NCBI RefSeq assembly: GCF_014333525.1
Contig: NZ_JACSCX010000005.1
Coordinates: 62,001-126,000 of the forward strand
From: Hymenobacter puniceus
GTDB lineage: Bacteria; Bacteroidota; Bacteroidia; Cytophagales; Hymenobacteraceae
Length of the DNA: 64,000 nucleotides
Reading direction: 5' to 3'
In this document: piece after piece, positions 18,613 to 26,842 of the stretch
How positions within the stretch are numbered: the first letter of the stretch is position 1
Layout of the letters: each line of letters opens with the position of its first letter
The notes under the pieces: generated by a model
What the model was told of the DNA's origin: nothing
The model's database searches: none
The model's input: the letters and a program-made list of their open reading frames with translations, nothing else
Translations under genes and position numbers: made by a program

Positions 18613-20823
18613 TCAGTACCCTAGCAGTTCAGCCAGAGCGGCGGCCACTTTGTCGGGGTTGGGCAGCATCTGGCGCTCCAGTTCCACGTTGAGGGCAATG
18701 GCAGGCAGGTTGGCGGCGCCGAGTGTAAACACCGGCGCATCGAGCTGACGGAAGCAGGTGCGCTGGACGCGCCCGGCCAGGCTTTCAGCGAAGGAGTTCA
18801 TCAGGGGCTCCTCGGTGAGCACCAGGGCCTTGCCGTGGCGGCGCACAGCAGCTTCCACAGCTTCGTAGTCGAGCGGGTTGAGGGTACGCAAATCCAGGAT
18901 TTCCACCTGGCCGGCAAACTGGCGGCTGGCGGTGCGGGCCCAGTGCACGCCCATGCCGTAGGTGACCACCACGCAGGTTTCGCCGTTTTGCAGCTTGGTG
19001 GCATCGGCCTTCTGGGCTACGGCCGCTTTGCCAAGCGGGATGACGTAGCCGGTGGCGGGCTCGGTGGTTTTGGCGTCCTCGGTGCCGGGCACTTTGCTCC
19101 AGTAGAGGCCTTTGTGCTCCAGCATCACCACAGGGTTGGGGTCGAGGTAGGCAGCGCGCATCAAGCCCTTCATGTCGGCCGCGTTGCTGGGGTACACCAC
19201 CTTGATGCCACGGATGGTGAGCAGCGTGCTTTCGATGGAGCCCGAATGGTAGGGCCCGCCGCCGCCGTAGGCCCCGATGGGCACCCGGATCAGACTCTGC
19301 ACCGGAAACTGCCCGTTGGAGAGGTAGCAGCTCTTGCTGAGCTCTTCCACCAGCTGATTCAGGGCCGGCCAGATGTAGTCGGCAAACTGGATTTCCACGA
19401 TGGCCTTGGCCCCCACGGCACTCATGCCGGCCGTACTGCCCACGATGTAAGCTTCCTGGATGGGGGTGTTAAATACGCGGGCGTCGCCGTACTTTTTGGC
19501 CAGCAGCGCCGCCTCGCGGAACACGCCACCCAACTCGCCGCCCACATCCTGCCCGTAGAACAGCGCCTCCGGAAACTCGCGCAGAATATCATCCACGGCG
19601 TGCAGTGCGGCGTCGACCATCAGGGCTTTGTCGGCGCCGGCGGGGGCCCGCTCGCCGGCTTCTTCGGTCACGGCCGGTGGGGCAAACTCATGGTCGGCAA
19701 AGGTAGCAGGGTCGGGATTGGGGGCGGCCAGGGCGCGCTGGTAGTCGGTTAGCACGGTGGCGCGGGCCTCGCCGGCCAGCTCTTGCAGCTCTTCTTCCGC
19801 AAAGCCCAACTCCAGCAACTGCTGGTGAAAACGCGGCAGCGGATCCTGCAGAGTGTGCTGAGCCAGGTTGTCGCCGCGGTACCACTCGCGGCGCACGCCG
19901 CTGGTGTGGTGGCCCAGCAGCGGGCAGCGGGCGTGCACCAGCACCGGGCCGCGCCGCTCGCGCACATGCTCGGCGGCCTGCTGCATACCGGCATGGCTGG
20001 CCAGAAAATCGGCGCCATCAAACTGCAGGCGGTGCAGGCCTTTGAAGCCGGCCGCAAACTCGTAAGCATCCATGGCCCGCATCTCGCGGCCCGTGGCCGA
20101 AATCCCCCACTCGTTGTCCTGCACCAGATAGATAATGGGCAGCTGATGCAGCACGGCCATCTGCAGCGCCTCGCTCACCTCCCCTTCGGTCATGGCCCCG
20201 TCGCCGATAGAGCACAGGACGAGCGGTTTCTTTTCTGAATTAGTAATTAGCAATGAAGAAGTAAGAATTGGCTGTTCATCATCGCCTGAACCCGCCTCCG
20301 CTGGCAAATCCGTGGATGAATCACTAATTACTAATTGCTCATTACTAATTGTCGCCAGCCCCTGGCTTTCCAGGTACTTGATGCCGTGGGCGACGCCGGT
20401 GGCCGGAATGGCCTGCATGCCGGTGGCCGAGCTTTGATGCGGGATAGTGGGGAAACCAGCGCGCCGCAACGAAGGGTGACTATAGTAAGTGCGGCCGCCC
20501 GAAAACGGGTCGTCGCGCTTGGCCATGAGCTGCAGCATCAACTCATAAGGCTGCATGCCGATGCCCAGCAGCATGGCGTCGTCGCGGTAGTAAGGCGCCA
20601 CGTAGTCTTGGGGGCCAAGCTGGCAGGCGGCGGCCAGCTGAATGGCTTCGTGGCCGCGGGCCGTGGCGTGCACGTACTTGGCCGTCACGGCTTTGTTTTC
20701 TTCATAGAGGCGGGCCAACTCATCGGCAGTGCGCATCAGGCGGTACACCCGGCGCAGGGTTTCGGAGTCGGGCCGGGCGGCGGTAAAGTCAGCTTCCAGA
20801 ATCGGGGCGGCGTGCAGAGACAT
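18613..20823 (-). CDS. 2-oxoacid dehydrogenase E1, fused alpha and beta subunits
   Basis: 736 residues. The thiamine-diphosphate alpha part (about 1-370) has ARGHEAIQLAAACQL, YYRDDAMLLGIGM and the cofactor motif CSIGDGAMTEGE with the later QDNEWGISATGR. The beta part (about 400-736) has FYGQDVGGELGGVFR, PIQEAYIVGSTAGMSAVGA, IRVPIGAYGGGGPYHSGSIE and VVTYGMGVHWA. The fused form is common in Bacteroidetes and fits branched-chain 2-oxoacid (or pyruvate) oxidation to acyl-CoA. Residues about 157-199, just before the GDG motif, are an unusual insert derived from a repeat (bases 20226-20353). Start ATG 20823 begins MSLHAAPILE; the frame runs further upstream without homology-like sequence. E2 and E3 are not adjacent. 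Confidence 0.93.
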   Translation of the reverse strand: MSLHAAPILEADFTAARPDSETLRRVYRLMRTADELARLYEENKAVTAKYVHATARGHEAIQLAAACQLGPQDYVAPYYRDDAMLLGIGMQPYELMLQLMAKRDDPFSGGRTYYSHPSLRRAGFPTIPHQSSATGMQAIPATGVAHGIKYLESQGLATISNEQLVISDSSTDLPAEAGSGDDEQPILTSSLLITNSEKKPLVLCSIGDGAMTEGEVSEALQMAVLHQLPIIYLVQDNEWGISATGREMRAMDAYEFAAGFKGLHRLQFDGADFLASHAGMQQAAEHVRERRGPVLVHARCPLLGHHTSGVRREWYRGDNLAQHTLQDPLPRFHQQLLELGFAEEELQELAGEARATVLTDYQRALAAPNPDPATFADHEFAPPAVTEEAGERAPAGADKALMVDAALHAVDDILREFPEALFYGQDVGGELGGVFREAALLAKKYGDARVFNTPIQEAYIVGSTAGMSAVGAKAIVEIQFADYIWPALNQLVEELSKSCYLSNGQFPVQSLIRVPIGAYGGGGPYHSGSIESTLLTIRGIKVVYPSNAADMKGLMRAAYLDPNPVVMLEHKGLYWSKVPGTEDAKTTEPATGYVIPLGKAAVAQKADATKLQNGETCVVVTYGMGVHWARTASRQFAGQVEILDLRTLNPLDYEAVEAAVRRHGKALVLTEEPLMNSFAESLAGRVQRTCFRQLDAPVFTLGAANLPAIALNVELERQMLPNPDKVAAALAELLGY
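20226..20353. repeat. Repeat-derived in-frame insert within the E1 gene
   Basis: This AT-rich stretch has inverted ends built from TTAGTAATTAG-like units (TTAGTAATTAGCAATGAAG at the left; CTAATTACTAATTGCTCATT at the right). It differs sharply from the GC-rich code around it. It is in frame without stops and adds about 42 residues (TISNEQLVISDSS ... SSLLITNSEK) directly before the E1 TPP motif. Confidence 0.75.
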
Positions 20824-20920
20824 GGGCGGGGATTGGGTTCGGGGCGAAATTACGGCTTCGGGCGGGAACAGCCGCGACCGGCCGGTGGCGCGTGCCTTAC
20901 CCAACCGTATCTTCGGGCCC

Positions 20921-21442
20921 ATGTTCGTTCCGCTGCAGATTTCCCCCGCCACTTCCGCCGACTTACCCGCCTTGGCCGACCTGGTCAACAACGCCTACCG
21001 CGGCGAAGCCAGCCTACGCGGCTGGACCACCGAAGCCCACCTGCTCGACGGCCCCCGCACCAACGAAGCCGACCTGCGGGAGCTTTCCGCCGCGCCCGGC
21101 GCCACCTTTCTGCTGGCCCGCACCGACTCCGGCGAGCTGGTGGGCAGCGTCTATATCAAGCCCCAGGCCCCCGACCTGTACGTGGGTATGCTGTCCGTAG
21201 ACCCTACGCGGCAGGCCGCGGGCATCGGGCGGCAGCTGCTGGCCGCCACCGAAGTTCAGGCCCGGCAGGCAGGCCACAGTGGCGTGCTGATTTCCGTTAT
21301 TTCGGTGCGGTATGAGCTGATTGCTTGGTACGAGCGGCTGGGCTTCCAACGCACCGGCGAAGTCCTGCCCTTCCCGCTCGACGCCAGCCCCAGTATCCCG
21401 AAGCAGCCGCTGGAGCTGCTGCTGCTACGCAAGGCGTTGTAA
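20921..21442 (+). CDS. GNAT family N-acetyltransferase
   Basis: 173 residues. The GNAT core is visible: ISPATSADLPALADLVNNAY at the start, the beta4 strand YVGMLSVDPTRQAAGIGRQL containing the acetyl-CoA pyrophosphate-binding V-x-x-x-x-R/Q-x-x-G-x-G/A-type loop, and FQRTG near the end (YERLGFQRTGE). The substrate is unknown; it could be an amine, amino acid or peptide. The gene is divergent from the E1 gene, with 97 bp between starts. The ATG at 20921 gives the standard GNAT N-terminus; a longer frame exists upstream but overlaps the promoter region of the E1 gene. Confidence 0.88.
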   Translation: MFVPLQISPATSADLPALADLVNNAYRGEASLRGWTTEAHLLDGPRTNEADLRELSAAPGATFLLARTDSGELVGSVYIKPQAPDLYVGMLSVDPTRQAAGIGRQLLAATEVQARQAGHSGVLISVISVRYELIAWYERLGFQRTGEVLPFPLDASPSIPKQPLELLLLRKAL

Positions 21443-21623
21443 ACTATTCGATCAGTGAGAAGCCGCCGTTTTTTGAAGGGGCAGGAGTTCACGAAACGCA
21501 CGCCTGAAGGCGTTTTCTCAACGTTGATTTTGTGAACCAGTTTTTGAAACTCAAAGCAAACTACTGGCAACTTGCTTCTCTCGGGAGTAATCAAGCATAG
21601 TAGTTCACCTAGAAGGCTAGAAA

Positions 21624-22094
21624 TTAGTCAATGGTCGCCCTAAAGGAAACCTTCGTTAGCGTCTCTTTTTCAAAAGTTAATGTAACAAGCGCCATTCCTT
21701 CCAAATCCTGAACGAGCACCGTATTAAAACCCTTTAATCTACCTAGCTTTTTTAACACCTCGCTCTTTGAGGCCCCCAGCTTCAAGAACGGAGTCAGAAT
21801 GGGGTCGGGTTTGGTGATGTCAAACGAGGCGGTAAAGGCGTTGTACTGACTTTTAAAGCACGAAAACGTATTGCTGCCATTGGTAAAACGAATCATCTTT
21901 CCCCCACCCTTTACGGGAGTGCTGGATTTGCTGTATTTGGTGCTGGCTAGCTTCTCATAGGATACGGTTTCCAATAAACCCGAAATGAAATCATCGCTGG
22001 TGATGGTCGTTCGCTGTTCGGGAGGAAGGGAAATGGCGTGGGTGCCGGTCATCACCAGTACACAAAGTGCCAGTAGGCAGAGGAGTTGTCGCAT
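21624..22094 (-). CDS. Small exported protein of unknown function
   Basis: 156 residues with a clear signal peptide (residues 1-20, MRQLLCLLALCVLVMTGTHA). The mature part is moderately basic with no motif I recognise. The segment LGASKSEVLKKLGRLKGF resembles the helix of small periplasmic proteins that measure fold distance, and LEGMALVTLTFEKETLTKVS ends in two beta strands, a pattern like SmpA/BamE-type modules; this is only a suggestion. Base composition is visibly lower in GC than neighbouring genes. It faces away from the next gene, with 64 bp between starts. Confidence 0.7.
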   Translation of the reverse strand: MRQLLCLLALCVLVMTGTHAISLPPEQRTTITSDDFISGLLETVSYEKLASTKYSKSSTPVKGGGKMIRFTNGSNTFSCFKSQYNAFTASFDITKPDPILTPFLKLGASKSEVLKKLGRLKGFNTVLVQDLEGMALVTLTFEKETLTKVSFRATID

Positions 22095-22158
22095 AATTAA
22101 GCAAGTTCAAGAAAAGGGCCGTTTACACCATGTCACAAACGCATGTCTAAAATACCTC

Positions 22159-22659
22159 ATGCAAACGCCCCCGAAAAACCGTGCTTACTGGGACGTTTAC
22201 GTGGGTAGCAAAACCGTTCAGAATAGAATCTTTTTACTGATTACTCTGCTGGTATGCATTGCTTGCGCCCGGCCTGTGGCTTCTATCCACCCTGTTCAGG
22301 TGGAGGTGCGGTTTCCAGCCTGCATACTGGGAATTCCTGCCATTGAATACGTATTTATTAACCCCAACAGCCAGCCTGTTACCATCCACTCTCTACAAGC
22401 ACAGATAGGGTTAAGTGAGCCGGAGAGTATCTCTACTTTTACAAATTCATTCCGACACAGCATTACAGAGCCTCAGCGTGACAGGCTGCCAGAAGAACTG
22501 CTGGTGCCCGCCTTTGGCAGGGTGCAAATTCAGTCCCGCTTCTCCTACTTAGCGCAGTTCGAGATACTGAAAGATGAGCAGTATCGACAAGAATTCAGCG
22601 CTGTAGAGCCGCGCATCGTCTTTCCTAATCCGCAGATGATGTTTACTACCTGTGAGTAA
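22159..22659 (+). CDS. Small exported or lipid-anchored protein, unknown
   Basis: 166 residues from ATG 22159. A hydrophobic segment (residues 24-36, IFLLITLLVCIACA) looks like a signal sequence, possibly with a lipidated Cys, although the N-terminal part before it is long for one. The mature part is mostly beta (VQVEVRFPACILGIPAIEYV, FINPNSQPVTIHSLQAQIGL) and may be an immunoglobulin-like fold. It shares the lower GC of its divergent neighbour at 21624-22094 and ends 10 bp before the convergent MBL gene. No family recognised. Confidence 0.6.
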   Translation: MQTPPKNRAYWDVYVGSKTVQNRIFLLITLLVCIACARPVASIHPVQVEVRFPACILGIPAIEYVFINPNSQPVTIHSLQAQIGLSEPESISTFTNSFRHSITEPQRDRLPEELLVPAFGRVQIQSRFSYLAQFEILKDEQYRQEFSAVEPRIVFPNPQMMFTTCE

Positions 22660-22668
22660 GCATATCCG

Positions 22669-23700
22669 TCAGTCAAAATCCCACCACGTTTCCTGTTTTA
22701 CTAGCTCCCCCAGCGTGTAGGGTTCCCCGATGCGCGGCACTGTTACGGGCAGGCCCAGGGCCGCAGCGGCGGGCAGCAGCAGGCGGATAGGCTCGTTCCA
22801 GGGATGATAGCCGAGCGTGAACTTGGCCCAATGCACCGGAAGCAGCAAGTGTGCGCCCAACTCCTGCGCCGCCCGCGCCGTTTCGATGGGCAGCGTGTGC
22901 ACGGCGTGCCAGAGCTCGTTGTACTGCCCGTTTTCCAGCACGGCCAGATCGAATGGGCCGTACTGCGCGCCAATGGCCCGGAAATGCGGCCCGTAGCCAC
23001 TATCGCCACCCAGAAACAGGCGGTAGCCGGGTAATTGTAGCACATACGACGCCCACAACGTGCGCCGCGCCCGCACCCCACGCCCCGACATATGCTGGGC
23101 GGGCGTGGCCGTGAGCTGCGCTTCGCCCGGCAAAGCCGTGGTATCGTGCCAGTTCAGCTCCGTGATGCAGGCCGGATCGAAGCCCCAGTGCGTGAAGTGG
23201 CTGCCCACGCCCAGCGGCACTACCACCCGCGCCACCCGGCCGCGGAGCTGGCGCACGGTGGCGTAGTCGAGGTGGTCGTAATGGTCGTGGGTGATGAGTA
23301 GCACGTCGATGGGAGGCAGGTCTTCAACCTGGTAGGTGTTGGCACCAGCGTAGGCCTTCACCGAGTACGGCACCGGCGAGGCAGCCCCACTGAACACCGG
23401 ATCCACCAGCACCGTAAGCCCCTGCGCCAGAATCAGGTACGACGAATGGCCGAACCACACCAGTGTGGGCGCCGCCAGCGCGGGCAACTGCCGCAGATCG
23501 GTGGTTACGGCTGGTATCGGGCGCGACGGCCTGACGGTGGCTGGTCGGCGTAGGTAGTCGCGCAGCATCTGGCCCATCTGGGCGTCGGCGGGGCTAAACC
23601 GCACGCCGTCAACGTTTTGAAACTGGCCGTTGTGGTAGTTTTCCAGGCCGCTAAACTGGCGTTGGCTGCTTAAAGAAGGGTTTTTACCCAGTATATTCAT
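22669..23700 (-). CDS. MBL-fold metallo-hydrolase (UlaG/NAPE-PLD-like)
   Basis: 343 residues. The metallo-beta-lactamase metal motif is THDHYDHLD (HxHxDH). Other ligands are likely the His in TPAQHMSGRG, the Asp in FLGGDSGYGPHF and the late PVHWAKF His. The opening block (LENYHNGQFQNVDGVRF) and VWFGHSSYLI, VDPVF place it in the L-ascorbate-6-phosphate lactonase/N-acyl-phosphatidylethanolamine phospholipase D-like subgroup. The substrate cannot be deduced. No signal peptide. It is divergent from hemF. Confidence 0.93.
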   Translation of the reverse strand: MNILGKNPSLSSQRQFSGLENYHNGQFQNVDGVRFSPADAQMGQMLRDYLRRPATVRPSRPIPAVTTDLRQLPALAAPTLVWFGHSSYLILAQGLTVLVDPVFSGAASPVPYSVKAYAGANTYQVEDLPPIDVLLITHDHYDHLDYATVRQLRGRVARVVVPLGVGSHFTHWGFDPACITELNWHDTTALPGEAQLTATPAQHMSGRGVRARRTLWASYVLQLPGYRLFLGGDSGYGPHFRAIGAQYGPFDLAVLENGQYNELWHAVHTLPIETARAAQELGAHLLLPVHWAKFTLGYHPWNEPIRLLLPAAAALGLPVTVPRIGEPYTLGELVKQETWWDFD

Positions 23701-23871
23701 GTGGAAGGAACCGCAAAAATCCGGCGGCCAGCTAACAGGACGCAGCGCCGACCGGTTTACTTGACCAGCGGCAGGTATTTACCGAAAAAAGGCTTCCAAC
23801 TACTAGCACGCTGCAACCATTCGCCGTTGCGTGCCTCTGTGGACTGGCACGTGGCAGGCCCCGGAAATTTC

Positions 23872-23879
23872 TACCTTTG
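23872..23879 (+). promoter_or_regulatory. Candidate -7 box for hemF
   Basis: TACCTTTG matches the Bacteroidetes -7 consensus TAnnTTTG, about 93 bp before hemF. No good TTTG -33 box is seen at the usual spacing. Confidence 0.4.
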
Positions 23880-23971
23880 CTGCCACAGAAACAGCCTTTC
23901 ATTTGATTTCTGCCAGTTTAGCGCTTGATTTTTCGGCCGAAGTTTGCCCTCGAACCCACGCCTCTGCCGTC

Positions 23972-24928
23972 ATGAACCCTATGCTTTCCGCTTCTCCGGT
24001 GTCTTTTCCTGTGCCTCGTGCTGCTGCTTCCTTCCGCGAAACGGTGGCCGACTGGATGCGCCAGTTTCAGGACTGGCTCTGCCAGCAGATTGAACTGGCT
24101 GACGGCACTGGCCGCTTCCAGGAAGACGCCTGGCAGCACCACAGCGGCGGAGGTGGCCGCAGCCGGGTACTCACGCATGGCACTATCATCGAGAAAGGCG
24201 GCGTAAATTTTTCGGGCGTGCAGGGCATCATGAGCGAGCAGGCGGCCCGCGTGCTGCTCATGCCCAACCCCGAGTATTTTGCCACCGGTGTGAGCGTGGT
24301 GCAGCACCCACGCAGCCCGCAGGTGCCCATTGCCCACATGAACGTGCGCTATTTTGAGGCCGGCAACGGCGAGGCCTGGTTTGGCGGTGGCCTCGACCTG
24401 ACCCCGATTTACGTGGACGAAGCCCAGGCCCGCTGGTTTCACGAGCAGATTGCCGCGGCCTGTGCGCCCCACGACCCCACCTATTACGCCCGCTTCAAAA
24501 CCTGGGCCGACGAGTACTTTTTCCTGCCGCACCGCCAGGAAACCCGTGGCGTTGGCGGCATCTTTTTCGACCGCCTGACGGTGGGCAAAGATGGCAACCG
24601 GGAGGCACTTTTTTCTTTCATTCAGGCCGTTGGGCAGGTGTTTGGCGAAGCCTACTGCACGTTGCTGCGCCAGAATGCCAACCGGCCTTACACCGAACGG
24701 GAGAAGCTCTGGCAGCTGGTGCGCCGCGGCCGCTACGCCGAGTTCAACCTGGCCTTTGACCGGGGCACGCGCTTTGGCCTGGAAACTGGTGGCCGCACCG
24801 AAAGCATCCTTATGAGCTTGCCGCCGCAGTGCGAGTGGCACTACAATTTTCCCATCGAGCCGAACTCGCCCGAAGCCGCCACCCAACAGTGGCTGCGCAA
24901 AGGAGTGGATTGGCTAGCGCCTCGTTAA
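23972..24928 (+). CDS. hemF: Oxygen-dependent coproporphyrinogen III oxidase
   Basis: 318 residues, slightly longer than the E. coli enzyme (299). It oxidatively decarboxylates coproporphyrinogen III to protoporphyrinogen IX in haem synthesis, using O2. Typical blocks are VLTHGTIIEKGGVNFSGVQG, HMNVRYFEAGNGEAWFGGG with DLTPIYV following, YFFLPHRQETRGVGGIFFD, and YAEFNLAFDRGTRFGLETGG with ILMSLPP. The ATG at 23972 (MNPMLSASPV) was chosen as the nearest start to the conserved fold; translation in frame further upstream has no homology-like content. The gene stands alone, followed within 4 bp by a repeat element. Confidence 0.97.
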   Translation: MNPMLSASPVSFPVPRAAASFRETVADWMRQFQDWLCQQIELADGTGRFQEDAWQHHSGGGGRSRVLTHGTIIEKGGVNFSGVQGIMSEQAARVLLMPNPEYFATGVSVVQHPRSPQVPIAHMNVRYFEAGNGEAWFGGGLDLTPIYVDEAQARWFHEQIAAACAPHDPTYYARFKTWADEYFFLPHRQETRGVGGIFFDRLTVGKDGNREALFSFIQAVGQVFGEAYCTLLRQNANRPYTEREKLWQLVRRGRYAEFNLAFDRGTRFGLETGGRTESILMSLPPQCEWHYNFPIEPNSPEAATQQWLRKGVDWLAPR

Positions 24929-24931
24929 TTG

Positions 24932-25017
24932 GTTGTCAGTTGCTGGTTGTCAGTTGTTAGTTGACAAATGGAAGAATTAGATTGCCAACCAGCAACTGCC
25001 AACCAGCAACTGACAAC
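24932..25017. repeat. GTTGTCAGTTGCTGG inverted repeat
   Basis: Arms 24932-24967 and 24982-25017 (36 bp) pair with about four mismatches. Each arm is itself made of tandem GTTG(T/G)CAGTTGCTG units. The element fills almost the whole gap between hemF and the PAP2 gene. Confidence 0.75.
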
Positions 25018-25022
25018 TACCA

Positions 25023-25646
25023 TTGATAGAAGCACTACAATCGTTTGACAGCTGGCTGCTGGTAGCGGCCAACACGCACCGGACGCCCACGTTAGACACG
25101 CTTATGGTGTTCTTCACAGAGCGGCTGGTGTGGTTTCCGGCGTATTTCGTGCTGCTGGTGATGCTGGCCTACCTGTTTGGGCGGCGGGCCTGGCTGCTGC
25201 TGCCGCTGCTGGGCGCCAGCGTAGCCCTGGCCGACGGCATTTCCAGCCGCTTGTTCAAGCCGTATTTCGCGCGCCTCCGCCCCTGCCACGACCCCGACCT
25301 GTCGGCCACACTGAATTTGGTGAACGGGTGTGGCGGGCAGTTCAGCTTTATGTCGTCGCACGCGGCCAATGCCTTCGCTCTCACTGTATTTATGGCGCTG
25401 GTACTGCCCCGGCGCTTCCGTGTAGCCAAGTGGCTGCTGCTGGGCTGGGCGCTGGTAGTCAGCTACAGCCGCTTGTATCTGGCTGCGCACTTCCCGTCCG
25501 ATGTGCTGGCCGGCGCCCTGTTGGGCAGTCTGCTGGCTTGGGGATGCGCCACGCTGTTCAAGCGCCTAGACGCCCACTGGTTTGGCACCAGCAACGCGAA
25601 GGCGCCACTACAGCCCACCCCAGAACAGGCCACATTGCGCCGCTAG
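25023..25646 (+). CDS. PAP2-family membrane phosphatase
   Basis: 207 residues, about five membrane helices. The three PAP2 motifs are present: KPYFARLRP (motif 1), SFMSSHAANAFA (motif 2, with catalytic His) and SRLYLAAHFPSDV (motif 3). The family removes phosphate from lipids such as undecaprenyl pyrophosphate or phosphatidylglycerophosphate, with the active site on the outer face. The start is a TTG at 25023; the next ATG would cut into the first helix. A 35-bp palindrome follows the gene. Confidence 0.9.
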   Translation: MIEALQSFDSWLLVAANTHRTPTLDTLMVFFTERLVWFPAYFVLLVMLAYLFGRRAWLLLPLLGASVALADGISSRLFKPYFARLRPCHDPDLSATLNLVNGCGGQFSFMSSHAANAFALTVFMALVLPRRFRVAKWLLLGWALVVSYSRLYLAAHFPSDVLAGALLGSLLAWGCATLFKRLDAHWFGTSNAKAPLQPTPEQATLRR

Positions 25647-25686
25647 CTGCGCAGCGACCGGCAACGCGCCCGTCAGAAGCCTTTCA

Positions 25687-25767
25687 CTGCACAGTAGTTT
25701 AACAACCGCACAGCCCCCGCTGCATTGGATGTAGCGGGGGCTGTGCGGTTGTTAGACTACTGTGCAG
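25687..25767. terminator. Bidirectional 35-bp hairpin
   Basis: Arms 25687-25721 and 25733-25767 pair over 35 bp with one mismatch; the core is CAGCCCCCGCT/AGCGGGGGCTG. It lies between convergent genes, touching the stop of the minus-strand small gene, and a T-run follows on the plus strand. Confidence 0.8.
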
Positions 25768-25769
25768 AA

Positions 25770-25967
25770 TTATTTTTTGGGTGGATTGCGGCTGCCGGTA
25801 TGGCCGTCGCCTTCGTCGCCAGGTTGGCTGGTGTGCTCGGCATTTTGGTCGTTGTCGCGCGACAACGAGCGGTTCAAATCGTCTGACTCCGTGAATTCGC
25901 CTTCGTCGTTGCGGCGCACGTAGCGCTTGTCGTCGGGGGTAGGCTATAGCTGTTCGCGCTTTGCCAT
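25770..25967 (-). pseudogene. Small hydrophilic protein gene with premature amber stop
   Basis: From ATG 25967 the frame reads MAKREQL, then TAG, then continues without further stops to TAA at 25770: PTPDDKRYVRRNDEGEFTES ... GDGHTGSRNPPKK. The post-stop part, charged and Gly/Asp-rich, resembles small hypothetical proteins I recall from Hymenobacter that begin MSKREQL-x-PTPDDKRYVRR. If so, a single C/A-to-T type change broke the gene. Alternatively, translation starts at an in-frame GTG at 25919 (49 residues) and the gene is intact. A sequencing error cannot be excluded. Confidence 0.55.
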
Positions 25968-26029
25968 AGAGTACAGGAAGTTAGGTAGGGTTTTGTGTAT
26001 GTACCGCCTCCACTAGGGTTTGTGGTTTT

Positions 26030-26776
26030 CTATCGACCAGTTACCCCAACAATTACCCCAAAATCCCCATCAGTTTGCGCCCAGCCTTGCATGGGCACGT
26101 AGGCCCGCGACACGAAGCCGTCCAGATACAGGGCAGTGCGGCACCCCTGTTGCAGGAAGAATTGCGCGAACTCATGGAAGTTGACCGGCCTTTTCGACAG
26201 CGCGAACAGCACCCGCCCGTCGGGCAGAACGCCGACGCCGTTGCGGATTTGCCGGTTGGTTGAACCCGCCTGAAAAGCCGGGTGCAGCTGCCCATCCAGC
26301 ACCAGCATCGGCCCCGACTGGGTGGCGTAGCGCACGACGCCTTGTAGGTGCCGCCGCTGAAAATCGGCGGTGCTGCACACGCCGGCTTGGTTGTCGAGCG
26401 TGGTGTAAAAGACGCCGTTGGGTTTTAGGTAGAAATTGCCGGCACCTTCGAGCGTATCCAGCGGCGTTAGCTGCTGCCGGTTCTCGATGTAGAGTCCCAG
26501 CGGCGCATTGCCAGGCCGGAACATGCCGCCGTTCATGGCAAACACCAGCGTGTCGCCGCGGCCGGCCAGCCAATTGCGCAGCCGACCCAGGCTCCGGAGC
26601 GGGTGGTGCTGCTCGTCCTGCCAATAGAGCTGGAGTTTCTGTTGGCGCAGATCAGCCTGGTAGCTAAGAAAGTGTGCGGCCGGTGGCTGGGGCTGCGGAC
26701 GGACCAGCAACCAAGCCAGAACACACGTAATCAGCAGTAATCCGGCAAGCAGAGGGTTCAATAGCCTGGCACGCAT
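26030..26776 (-). CDS. Phosphodiester glycosidase family protein (NAGPA/DUF2233)
   Basis: 248 residues. One N-terminal membrane segment or signal anchor (residues 5-26, ARLLNPLLAGLLLITCVLAW). The NAGPA-like domain shows FAMNGGMFRPGNAPLGLYI, the LKPNGVFY strand, ATQSGPMLVLDG, RQIRNGVGVLPDGRVLFALS and LYLDGFVSRAYVP. The family includes the human uncovering enzyme and bacterial proteins that cleave phosphodiester-linked sugars; the asparagine/glycine-rich blocks match. Likely acts in the periplasm or on the surface. ATG 26776 is preferred over a TTG two codons upstream. Confidence 0.87.
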   Translation of the reverse strand: MRARLLNPLLAGLLLITCVLAWLLVRPQPQPPAAHFLSYQADLRQQKLQLYWQDEQHHPLRSLGRLRNWLAGRGDTLVFAMNGGMFRPGNAPLGLYIENRQQLTPLDTLEGAGNFYLKPNGVFYTTLDNQAGVCSTADFQRRHLQGVVRYATQSGPMLVLDGQLHPAFQAGSTNRQIRNGVGVLPDGRVLFALSKRPVNFHEFAQFFLQQGCRTALYLDGFVSRAYVPMQGWAQTDGDFGVIVGVTGR

Positions 26777-26842
26777 GAGCAAAAACGAAATCAGAGCGCC
26801 TTTCAGGAAACAAACCGGCTGGACTGGGCACGGCCCCAGCGC

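Noticed and set aside
20226..20353. Intein or frameshift in the E1 gene
   Set aside because: The insert is too short for an intein, lacks splice motifs, and keeps the frame.
20824..20991. Longer start of the E1 gene (56 extra residues)
   Set aside because: The added residues show no E1 similarity and overlap the divergent GNAT gene start.
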